A stretch of DNA of 64,000 bases from Spirodela intermedia (Eukaryota; Streptophyta; Magnoliopsida; Alismatales; Araceae): assembly GCA_902729315.2 (NCBI GenBank), contig LR746266.1, forward strand, positions 5,710,259 to 5,774,258, written 5' to 3'. Of the stretch, positions 13,276 through 24,100 are shown piece after piece (the first letter of the stretch is position 1; each line of letters starts with the position of its first letter). The notes below the pieces were generated by a model. That model saw only the letters and a list, made by a program, of their open reading frames with translations, searched no databases and had not been told where the DNA came from. The position numbers and the translations under genes were made by a program.

Positions 13276-14288
13276 TCACTGCGTCCGCAAGAGCTCTACG
13301 AAGTCTTCTGCGAGATCGTCGAAGATAGCATCCCCTATCTCCGCACCGATCTCTGTAAACTGAAGATGGCGGTGGTCATACTCGGATTCCCAGCCGTCTG
13401 GTGCTACCAGACGACCTGCCTCTGCTGCTTCTCCTGCCGTCGTTCTCCAACAGGAGGAAACCTGTGTGTGTCTCATCAACCCTGACGCCGGCGAGTTGAG
13501 AATCCCGTGCAGATACCGATTGACTCTCCTAATTTTCGTGCACTCGGAACCATGGAGCCCTCCCGTCTCCGCCGGGAAATGGAAGGCCGAGGCCGATCGA
13601 TCTTCCTCTCCTGCTCTCACTGTTATCATAGGCAATGAACACGAAAAGCATTCGCTGGGATGAGAACCGGATGCTCTCGCTCCTCGGGCTGATAGATAGG
13701 TGAGCTTACTACTACTGTCCGGTGAGCTTACATCGGCTGCGCGTGAGGCAACACTCTTCGGAGTGCAGCTCCAGCACCGACACAGGACTCAGCTGCTTAG
13801 TCTTCTCCGAGAACTCCCGCTCATGGCCTCCCTCTGCACCATCTCCCTGCTTCGTCCATCCTAAAATCAGTAACCATCCCGGTTCTAAAGACGTTCTCGA
13901 GGGAGGAACAAAAGCTTACTCTTATGCTTCCGACGGAGCATGGAGACGTGCCGGACTCGAAGGTACTGCCGAGGTCTCCCCTCCTGTTCCGATTCCAGCC
14001 CTTGGGAGGAGGACACCTCCAGTGGAGGAATGCAGCTACCAGTGACGCGGGGCCTTCCTTCTTCCGCTTCCGGAGGCCATGGCCGGCTATCCTATGCAGC
14101 CTCCTGCATGCACTCGCAGTCCAGGACATGGCTGCGGCCTCGGAGGGGGGGATTCTCTCGGCGCGGCAGCCGTTCTCGAGGAGGTACACAGCCAGCAGAA
14201 ACGGCTCCTGCCGCTCCTTCAGCAACTCCACGAGCCTCCTCCTCCCCGTAGGAGATGTTTCAGGAACAGAAGCCATGGAGTCGTCCAT
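13276..14288 (-). CDS. DUF4378-type plant protein
   Basis: Plant protein of unknown biochemical function, 287 aa. Minus-strand exons: 13967-14288, 13732-13860, 13276-13688; the phases fit exactly. The N terminus has RRRLVELLKERQEPFLLAVY, close to the RLGELLxEQQEPFxLxVYL opening of DUF4378 proteins. Exon 2 holds KQLSPVSVLELHSEE, matching their conserved QLSPVSVLD.HS.EE segment. The end, FTEIGAEIGDAIFDDLAEDF, matches the C-terminal helix of the family (EIG.EIG..I...L..E). The first intron (106 bases, donor A|GTACCT) is the least certain junction; GTAAGC at 13913-13918 is a better donor but breaks the phase. Plus-strand frames over the same DNA were judged shadows. Confidence 0.72.
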
Positions 14289-14972
14289 CACCCGGTGGGA
14301 ATTGCCGAGAGAGAGAAAGAGAGAGAACAGGAGGGGGTCTCGGCGAAATTACAGCCATCGTCCTTTTCTGCCAGAAGAAACCGCGGGGGGGAGACTCCTC
14401 TAGGACAAAAGGACGCCTTCACGTGGAAAGGCAGCGGCATTCTCCATCCGTAAATAACAAACAAAATAGGGGATGCGTCAAATCACCCGCCCTTGTTCTA
14501 ACCTTACTACTGATGGCAATGCGTCGGCGGAGTTTCTCCTCGGATGCCCGTCGGAGGCAGCCCGACGGCGACGGCGACGGCGAGTCCCCTCATCTCTGTA
14601 TCAGTCACCGGTGAGAAGACCCCCCCTGTCGCCTTGCCAGCTGCCCGTAGGATAAGAGCAATAAGAGGTCAAGCCCCCCGATTGAGTTCACAGGGTGGAT
14701 TCATGCCGCCGCCGGCGGAGACAGCTGAGCCCGTGGTAAGTCCCACGAGGGCTGGGCGGCGCCGCAGCGGCAGTATAATTCAGTAACAGTGACAGTGATG
14801 GCTGGAAACGCCATCAAAGCTTGTCTTCTTCTATGCCAAGCAGGGACAGTTAGAAGATCAGAAAAGAGTGACATTGAATCCCGCCGGTTAGCAACAGATG
14901 ATCAGCATCATCGCCATCATTACGAACTGATGATGAACTAACTACATTAAGCAGAACAGTGGGTAGCCGGAC
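14289..14972. other. Intergenic spacer between two minus-strand genes
   Basis: Lies upstream of the DUF4378-type gene and downstream of the D-box protein gene, so it should hold the first gene's promoter and the second's 3' UTR. No coding signal was recognised. Confidence 0.5.
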
Positions 14973-17141
14973 CTATGCAGCCTTTCTGATCGCAGTCGTC
15001 TGAAAGGGAGCAGGGTCCCCTCCTTCGTTGGCCTCTTTCAGCGTGAACTCAAAGCTTTGGTCATCAAATAATGGCCAGATAATCTCGGGTTCCCCAAGGA
15101 AATTGCGCAAAGCTTCGTCGTCACCTTGATACAATTGGAAAAAATGGACCGCATGTCAAGAAACCATGTCTTGTCGCTGTAAATGAGCATATAAATTAAA
15201 TTAAATGGGGGGTCTAAAGATGATGAGGGGGTAACCAATCAGACTAAAGGAAGGTGCTTGTAAGACTTGGGGGGAATGGACACGGTTCAGCCTGTATGAC
15301 CATACTTCTGACTTTCTTTGGTGTAGAAGACAGGTTTAAAGCAGCCAACCATAATCCACATGTTATGAAATTGAGACATAGTTTGAACATGAAATCGGCC
15401 CTCTGGAATATAAAACAATAACCTGTTAAGCGGAATTAGTCAGAGTAAGATGTGCCCCAGAAGCAAACTAAACAGGAATCCGAAAATGATCAACATTCAT
15501 GGTCAGAAAACAGGGAAACAAAAAAAACCATGTTCTCCGAGAAAAATCAACTTTAGACGATAGAAGATTTGCCATTTAGCACCTAAGTTTTGCTAACATG
15601 TGGAATATCAGCAAATTTTGGCATATCTATGTTCGCACGCTGAGAAATAGCTACTATATTATGCTGAGGGTGGTGAACTTTCAATGTACACAAATTGTGT
15701 AAATTGCTTAGATCAGATTCCACCAAAGAAATTGAGGCCAAACTCGCTCAGATGTGTCGCACAATATTAGCTTAATCAATATTAAGGATTACTGTCGAGT
15801 CAAGAACCACGTAAACACTCATTTATTGATCAAGAAATGAAAAGGGAATATGGAAAGCAAACCTGAGTTTGGCAATACGGTGGACACAGGAAGGGGAACT
15901 TCCGGTTCTAGTTCCAAGCTTTTAACATATCCAATGTCCTCTGTAGCTTTCTGAACCAAGGGAAATGAGCTTAGCTCAGAGAAAAAAAAATTCACTGAAA
16001 AAATATGAAAGTAACGCTGACTTCACATCTTGGTATACCTTCAAAATTTTCTTAAATATATAATGGAAGATTAATCAAACTTATGCGGACTATAACATAA
16101 ATGGGGTACAGGTTTCTCTTAAAAATCACAGAATGATATTGGGATTAAGAAATGGAATGAATTTTTTTCCAATAAAAAGTATTCAAATTGTCCTCCTTCA
16201 GTAACAACACTGACACAGAACGAAGTGAAAATATATGAAGAAAAAAAGAAAAGAAAAGAAAAGAAAAGTACAACTATAATTTCAACATTAAACAAACACT
16301 AACTGCATTCAATAAAAATCAAAATAGCCACAACCTCAAAGTTATCATTCCCAAACCGACATGAATGAAATGTTTGAAACAAACCAGTCACGTTTCGTAA
16401 TTAAACTTTTCAGCTAAGGACGAATATCATGACACTTTCATCATGTAAGAGCGTCAAATAGTATAGGTCTGATGAGTTACCTTCACTGGCAGCACATAGT
16501 CATAAAAATCTTGATTCCATTTGCTCAAGGAAGACATTACCATATCAACCTTCTTTTTAATTCCTAAATCAAGAATTTGTGAGAAAGGTCAGTATTAATA
16601 AATCAAGAAGTTCAGCATTAATAAATCAAAAAAATAACACTGAAAACGTTAATGAGAAATTACGTTTTTCCATGACTTCTTTCTCATTTTTTTGTATGTC
16701 ATTGCCCGTATAGTGAACCTTTTCATTTCCTTCTTTGGCCCATTCATGGCATCTTTTTATGTCCTCATCAGTCAGTATGCTGCTCTTTGGAGCTTTCTTG
16801 GTCTTTTCAACACCACGCAGAGAATTGTCTTTGATTGTGGAACCCTTTATTGTGGCAGACAAAACAGGTTTTGCAGGTTTTGAAAGGTCTGCCAAAGCTT
16901 TCCTGTCCTTTCGTTCCTTCTTCTCAGGTTTCAAGAGAGCAGTCTTTCCACCATCAATAGCTTTACCTAGAATTATATTCATAACAGTTTTCTCACACAT
17001 TAGTTGCTCAGTAGCTTGAGAGGACTTTTGGGATTTGATACCGACAAAAGTCAATCAGAATCTCATAAACAGAGGCTTCATGTTACCTCTAGGAATGTGC
17101 AGATTTTCATTTTGAAACATGGCCGGAGTTTGAGCAGCCAT
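14973..17141 (-). CDS. Small D-box protein, possibly securin/PATRONUS-like
   Basis: Minus-strand exons: 17087-17141, 16664-16966, 16481-16563, 15863-15950, 14973-15124; every junction is GT-AG and in phase, giving 226 aa. It starts MAAQTPAMFQNENLHIPRG. Residues near 40 read RKALADLSKPAKP, which fits an APC/C destruction box (RxxLxxxS/N) and resembles RKALNDITN of Arabidopsis PATRONUS1. A conserved-looking block follows (ILTDEDIKRCHEWAKEG, HYTGND), then a helical segment and a C-terminal WPLFDDQSFEFTLKE. That ending recalls the F.S.EFTLKED end of PATRONUS proteins, which protect cohesion as plant securins. The whole-gene model is firm; the securin-like role is a guess from two short motifs. 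It could instead be another plant-only cell-cycle protein. Confidence 0.7.
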
Positions 17142-18958
17142 TAAAGGTTTCCCAAGTCAACCTTATACAAACTGAAAATTAGTCGCAAAGAGGTCAAATT
17201 ACACAGCACTCGAAAGCTACTTGCTAATTACATTAATTAGCAGTTAAACCAAGAGGAACATGATTAATATTCACATAAAAAATGGTGAAATTCAAGAAGT
17301 ATACATCAATGTAAATTACGATAATGCAACCTAAAATCATCAAAATTAATAAGCCCCTCTACTGATTCTACACTAAATAATTAAAGAGTTAATCTGTGTA
17401 CGTTGCTACATTTTCTTTGACTGCTGATAAGATACAGAGCTATCTTCAACCTCAATAACCGGTGAAAAGACCGAATACCATTTTTATTCTTTCGTGTGCT
17501 ATCACTGTACGAGTGGACACAGGAACAGAGAAAATGAACCAAGTTGGGGGAAACAGAATATACGTAATACCTAAAGAAGGTGTAATATTTAATAAGAGTT
17601 AGAAAATAAAAATCCACAAATAAAGTTGTATCTCAGGATCTTTTTGAAGTTTTCATCTGTCCTAACCACGTGATGAATTATTTTGAAGTTTTTTTTTTAA
17701 ATTTCAGTCGTATAGAAATGCATCCAAGATGCTCTAGAAATTCTATTTTATTGGAGACAGTGACTCTATTGATCAAAATTCCAACAAGAACATCTGCATA
17801 ACTAAAGATGCAACCAAAATCGACATGGAAACAGAAAAAACAAAATGTGGAAACAAAAACAAGACCCTCTCCAGACAGAAGAATAAAAACCTAAGTTCAA
17901 TACATTAGGATAAGCGAAAAGCAAGTTTGATATAAAGGACTATCATGCCACCAACATAAACACAGACGCATTTTTAGAGGAACACCGAACGAAATCAGAC
18001 ATGTCTACCAAGCCCGATGCTCAAATCTGTCGACAGAACACCTGCATTCCCCAAAACTCAAAATACGAACACGAAATCCGAATGCGGAGGCAATAAAATA
18101 ACTGATCCCGTCTCCCTAAATTTCCACGAGTGAAAAAACTCCATTCTGCACAGAGCAATAAGATTCCAAGGAAGGTGAAGATTTCCAAAAGATGCAAAAC
18201 AGATCTAGAAGGGCAACTACTTACCTATTTCCTGAAACCGCAGTGCACACCGACACGATCGATAGATTCTCAGAGTCCGCTGGCGGTGGTTCCGGCCCTT
18301 GCTGGTTATTCGATCTTCGATTGTCGGGGAGACGGTGTAGTGGGAATGAATCAATCGCGTTCTCGTTCACCCGAGACAGAGAGAGCTGCACTAGTACGGC
18401 GTATGGGGCTACAACGGCCGGGTGAGAGAGAATTTGATTTTTCAGGGAATTTGTGAATGAACCCTTTAAGCTTAAAATTTTAATTTGTACCCCTATGAAA
18501 TCCCAACGGCCGGCAACGCGCGGGATACATAGGAGAAGGACAATTTAGTCCTGGCCTTGGGAATCACCTATGGCCCATAATACCACGGCCCATTAATAAC
18601 GATCATAGAGTCTAATGGGCCTGATCTGCCTGAAGCTATTTAGTTTGGGCTGAATTTAGGCTCAATTAAACATAGCCGAGGATTGGACTCGCCCATTTGA
18701 CTCGTGCAACCAAATTTAGTTTAGATCAATTGGATCTAGACACGTGGTAGGCCTGTCGGCGGTTTCATGGGAAAAAAGAAACCGCCAAAAAGGCCGCCTT
18801 TTTTTGGGAACCCAGAACCCGCTCGCTAGATGAGGCTCCAAGTAGCTGTAGAGAGAGAAAGGCTCCCCCATTCTCCACGTCTTTCTCTCTCTTTCTATCC
18901 CTCGATCCGATTATTATTAAGAATTTTGAAGCAGTCGGTATATAGTCACGGTTCTCGT
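17142..18958. other. 5' flank of the D-box gene and 3' flank of the bZIP gene
   Basis: The stretch 17142-18200 is AT-rich like an intron, and 18200-18460 is richer in GC, so a leader exon and promoter of the D-box gene may lie near 18.2-18.5 kb. No coding exon could be placed. From about 18.5 kb the DNA is spacer up to the bZIP stop codon. Confidence 0.45.
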
Positions 18959-19405
18959 TCATGCGGTGAGCTCCGTCTCCGGCATGAAGCCGCCGGCGAA
19001 GGCGGCGGGGACCAGGCTCTGTGGGTCGCCTCCGCACGCCGCCCCCGCGGCGGCGCCGGCCAGCCTCTGCGGCTGCCGGAGGACGAGCAGGCGGCGCACG
19101 TCGGAGAGCCTGCTGCGGAGCGCGGCGGTCTCGGAGAGAAGGCGGTGGTTGTCGTGGCGGAGGGCAAGGCAGTGGCCGACGACGGCGGCGAGCCGGCTCG
19201 CGAGCTCCCGGTTCTCCGAGCTGAGCCAGTCCGTCTGCTTGCGCAGGCCCTCCATGAGCCACTGCTTCCGGGCTCGGGATCGCCGGGCAGACTCGCGGTT
19301 GGAGATCATGCGGCGGCGGCGCCGCTCTTCTGCCGGCGGCACGTAGCCATAACCGCCTTCAGAGGTCGGAGGCTGAGCGGCGGCGAGGTTCTCCGGCGAC
19401 GACAT
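18959..19405 (-). CDS. S-group bZIP transcription factor
   Basis: Intronless 148-aa basic leucine zipper protein, expected to dimerise and bind ACGT-core DNA in the nucleus. The basic region is residues 26-48 (EERRRRRMISNRESARRSRA) with the invariant N36-x7-R44. Ten residues later begins a zipper with heptad positions L54, L61, L68, V75, L82, L89 and L96. Small size, no intron and MISNRESARRSR are typical of plant group S. I saw no clear sucrose-control uORF upstream, which argues against S1 members such as bZIP11. The coding sequence is extremely GC-rich compared with its flanks. The C-terminal tail is alanine- and glycine-rich and not informative. Confidence 0.93.
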   Translation of the reverse strand: MSSPENLAAAQPPTSEGGYGYVPPAEERRRRRMISNRESARRSRARKQWLMEGLRKQTDWLSSENRELASRLAAVVGHCLALRHDNHRLLSETAALRSRLSDVRRLLVLRQPQRLAGAAAGAACGGDPQSLVPAAFAGGFMPETELTA

Positions 19406-20021
19406 CGGCAGGGAGAGAGAAGGAGGTGGTAGGAGGGAGAGGGAAAGGGAAGGAAGGAGACGGAGGGGACCCGCATTTAACGAGGAAGCGCTTGGCCAGT
19501 TTGTGGGTCACCTCCGAGTCACCCACCACTGAACGGAGACAAGTGGGGCCCGCGGGGCATAGCTTAACCGCTAAGGAAGGGGGTTTTGACCTGGCTTCGG
19601 GTTAAAAGGAGCATTCGTGACGTCATGTCCCACTGGATCCACGGGAAACGGCCCATTAACATAAATCTGGCAATGAGCAGGCAGTATTACGGTTACATTT
19701 ATTTATTTATTTAAAATTTTCTACAGTTAAACGCAAAAAATAATTAGTTAAATCGTAAACGGGCCCAGAGAAGACCCGAATCCGAAAAAAATCGAGGGTC
19801 GAGGACGCGTAGATACAATTAAATGGCCGGAAAATCAGCCACTTTTCTGTCTGAAAGCAGAGAATAAAGGGAAGGGGGGGGGGGAGGGTGTTCTCTGTTC
19901 ATCGACCTCAAGAGCCTTCCCCCTCGGGGAAAGACCAGACCATGGAGATGGTGTAGACCAGGTAATGGCGAATATACCTCCAATCCCCTCCTTCTGATGG
20001 CGCCTTGCTGGGCTGAGTTCA
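19406..20021. other. Upstream region of the bZIP gene
   Basis: Promoter and leader of the bZIP gene on the minus strand, and 3' flank of the long unknown gene. It contains a TTTATTTATTTATTTA stretch near 19.70 kb and a G run near 19.88 kb. The open frame at 19819-20025 has no recognisable feature. Confidence 0.5.
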
Positions 20022-21067
20022 TCACAGCTTCACTGGCGGGCTCGCCTGAGACAAAGAAAAGAGTCGAAGGGTCATGGGTCCGTGCGAAACTGCCATAAAT
20101 GGCCGTGTCGAAGGAATGGAGAGGGCCATACCTTGAAGAGAAGATCGTGTGCGATGTTCTCCCAAGGCAGAGCGACGGACATCAAGCAGCACTTCAGAGG
20201 GAGCAGCTCTGCGTCGGTTTTGATTGTGGCTGAGGCGGCGGCGTAGGCCTGTTTTGCCGCCTCGGAGGCAGCTGACGCTGCCCTGCGGACGATGGAGCCC
20301 AGGCCGATTCCAAATCCTTCCTTTGACAGTTGAAGCGGTGATGGAGGCCCGGAATTCTCCTGACTTTGATCTGCATTCAATTAATTGCAGCAGTTTTTAT
20401 TTTAAAAACAGTAATCGATGGTTTAGAGTTTTAAAGAACAGTGAGCCTTCAAGGCCAGACCTCTCTCTCTCTCTCTCCTCTCTCTTCTCTCTCTCTAACC
20501 AAGGAGTGTGGCGAAGAAAGCAGAATGGCAGCAGCAAAGTGCACCTCCTCATATCCCGGGCAAGGAAGAAACGAAGAAGATATGAGAGATGGGTGGCCAC
20601 CTATGCAATGACTACCAACCCCCACGCAGACATGCAGATAGCAGCACTTCCTCCACTCACCTGCATGGGGCAAGAGGCTATGAGTGAAGCTTCACCACTC
20701 CCCACCTACTCCAACACAGAGCTGACCCCACCGTTGCCCTTCCCTCTGCCAGTTTGCTCTACCCACCACAAGTTACTGCCAGAGGAAGCGAAAATGGAGG
20801 CAGCTCTTCTGGGGGTCAAACCCCGACTTAATCACATCCATGATCCTCCCGTCACCAACAGCTCACCAAAATGAAAAATAGAGAAGTCCAGCCCCCTCCC
20901 CGTTCAGTTGCTACAACTGCAAACAGCAGAAGAAGAAGAAGAAAGAAGAAAGACACGTGGGAAGGCTAACTGACCATTTCCAAGAGAGAATGAGAAGGAG
21001 AGGAAGAGCAAATAAATGAAAATAAAGTGAAGAAGAAAATGGAATAACGGAAGGAGATTCAGCAGCT

Positions 21068-21111
<44 letters not shown>

Positions 21112-24100
21112 AAAAAGGCAAACGATGGAACTGATCCACATGGGTCACAATGCGGTGAACATGCATGGGATTGGTGAGAGTGAAACCGAAAACTTCATTG
21201 GAGATCTGAAGAACAAAGGGAAGGGGACGCGAATTTCCATGGGGGGAAATAAGTGCATGGGTTTGGTGTGAAAAGTCATAGGGAAGACGACGGGAGAAAA
21301 CAAGGAAAATACCGGGGGAAGATGAATGAAGTAAAGAGATGGCAAGAGTTTGCCAGCTTACCACACAGGGTCTACACAGAAGATTATATTTTCCGATGTC
21401 CTCAGGTTCTCTTCTATGGATAATCATATATTAGAGGACAATAAGCAGAACAATCACTTGCACATTAATGTGGTTTTCCTTGGTTGGGAAACAGATTGCA
21501 GCAGTGGAGGGAGAGAAAGAGAGAGATTGTGAGAAGCAGAAGAATGCAGATATTGTAGATGGGGGACGGAACCAACCTCATCCCATGTTCCTCAAGAAAA
21601 AGAAGATGCCTGCTTGCTTCAGGGAAAGACACAGTCCTATTTTTTTCCATTTCTTTGTGCCTTCAACCATCAAGACGTTCCTCTAGGATGACATTCATGT
21701 GCAATTCCAGTGTCTAAATCAGATCAAACCTAGAAAATTCTCGAATTCAATCTCACTCCACGGGCATAGTCTAATTGTTGTTCACAGCCAGAGCAGGTGA
21801 TTTTCAGTTAAGAACTAAATATAGAAGAAAACATATTGCCTTTGAAAAAAAAATATTAAAAAAAATCAGTTAGCACCATCCGATCTGCACGTCACACAGA
21901 ACGTTTATTTGCACAGAGGCAAGCTAAGATCCTACTGAGACACAAAAGTGACGATGATTTCCACCAGTTATGAAAATAGGAATATTTATTTATTTTTCTT
22001 AGGAAGTCAAACCATGAAACTAGGATCCTCTAAGAGGGACATTTAAATTTTAAAAGCCCCTATTTTATAGCCTCCATATAAACGAATTCACGCTGTTAAG
22101 ATAAATTTTTCACATACCTGCAACACCAGAAACGGCCACTTCCACTTCACCACGTCCTCCTGGGCCCCTCATGTAAAGCCTGTCTGTTTTAGCTTGGGCA
22201 TTGCCAATCGGCCAAAGACTCCCAAACCTCGACTTCCCGGCTGCAGTAACCAGGGCATCGATTATATTGCAATTAATTTGACACCGGCATTAAAAATACC
22301 AAAAAATGCATCAATATATGAAATATAACAGTCAATCAATAATTTTAACACAGAAGCCAAAAGAGCACACAGTAACCACGACATTCTTAGTAATCAGACT
22401 GCATTGATGCATTCCCTAAAAAATTCGAACAGGCTGTATTTAACTTTACTAGAAAATCAGGGTCTCTTCCTTATCAAAAAGTTTGTGTCCATAAAATTTC
22501 CATCTATTTTATTTATCTGAAAACCTACTAAAACGAATTATACGAGAGGTCTCACGGTAACATGGGAAACCCTAATAAAGGGACTTTTGTATATACACAA
22601 ACATAATGTGGGATCCTTGAGAATTCTCAAGCGAAATCATGGAAGGCAGTTGGATCAGGTTCACATATTACCGATGCTGGTCTGGTTCCCATCCGGATAT
22701 GATTAAACCAAATGGGCAGGAATGCATAAATAATACTAAAAAAAAGTTTTAAAAGTATATTCTATTTTGAAAACTGTCATTGAAAAAGAATAAACCATAA
22801 TATCTTGCTGGCTCTTCTTCCCGTTTTAAAGGGTGTATCAGGTTTCCTAAGGTAGAGCAGGTCGCCCTTAACATAAAATAAGGCCTTTATAATTCTAATT
22901 CCGTCAAGAAATTTTCATTCCGCAACTAGAGAAAAGCAACGTGAGATATTAGACGTTTCCTACATATATCAGAACATCAGGGAGTTACAGCATTATCAGT
23001 CTTTGTGAGTTTATGCAAAACTGCTTACAACCTATTTTAACTGTCATTATAGTATTATAACTGGCTACTTTAGAAGGCTTTAGGACACAGCCGTTGTCAC
23101 TTTTCTCCTTTGTTCCACATGTTAGAAGGCAGCGACCACTAGGTCAAATAAAGCTAAATTCCTCACCACATAAAAATATGGACATGAACTGCCTCCATGT
23201 TATTCAGACATGTTTAGTCTATGATGTTCGGTAGCTTCCATTTCGCACTACTGACCAGAAAAGCGTAAAATAGTTATCAACAGAAGTGAAAGCAATTATC
23301 CTTGGAAAAATTTCTGATGCAATGGGTTCAATACCTTCAAAAGTGATCAACAAATCGTCCCTGAGGTAGGCAAGCTAGTAGTGTGAAGACAATCAATGAG
23401 AAAAGGTTGGAGAGATAAATGAACTAAACAGAGATAAATATGTGCAATGGTCATCTAGCAAAATGATACGGTAATTAGGAATTTTTTTATGATCAGATAG
23501 CTACTAAAAGCCAACTCCTGAAAGGAGGTCCCAGATACCATGTCATGGCAACCTCAAAATTATCATTCTACTCGAAGAATTTGAGACATAAATGAGAGAA
23601 AGATTGGCATGTTTAATAGATATTTGTCATTTTATTTGGGGATATAATCAGAGAAAGAAAAATATGGCACAGAACATCATACATGATCTAAAGGCTATAT
23701 ACCAAAGTTTGACTAATCTAGCAGATTTACTAAATGTCATCACCTTCATATGCTTCTCGAACCATAGGATAGCTGACAAATCCTGAGAAAAGTGTGAGCT
23801 GCAAGCATAAGTGGTAGAGCTAATTATTTCCCATTGACATTATAAGAACTTAATATGAAAATGACAGAAAAATGATGGAGAGGGTCAGGTCAAGGTATTA
23901 GTCTTATAAGCAGTAATTGAAACACAAAAAATGTTTGTCTGAACAAAAGGACAACATTAATCTTAAATGCCCTTTGGAACCTAACACTTGAAACAATTTT
24001 ATGCTTGTGTTTGAGGGTTCACCCTTTCTTCCGATCTATGAATAATCTTCTATCCTCTTCCTCTTGACAAAATTTTAACTAGATAGCTGCAATATGAAGA

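Noticed and set aside
13600-13700. Plus-strand KSIRWDENRMLSLLGLIDR followed by a donor
   Set aside because: It looked like an exon, but the minus strand carries a phase-consistent DUF4378-type gene through the same bases.
18765-19432. Long plus- and minus-strand frames over the bZIP gene
   Set aside because: Only the 148-aa minus-strand frame contains the N-x7-R basic region and heptad leucines; the others are shadows in GC-rich DNA.
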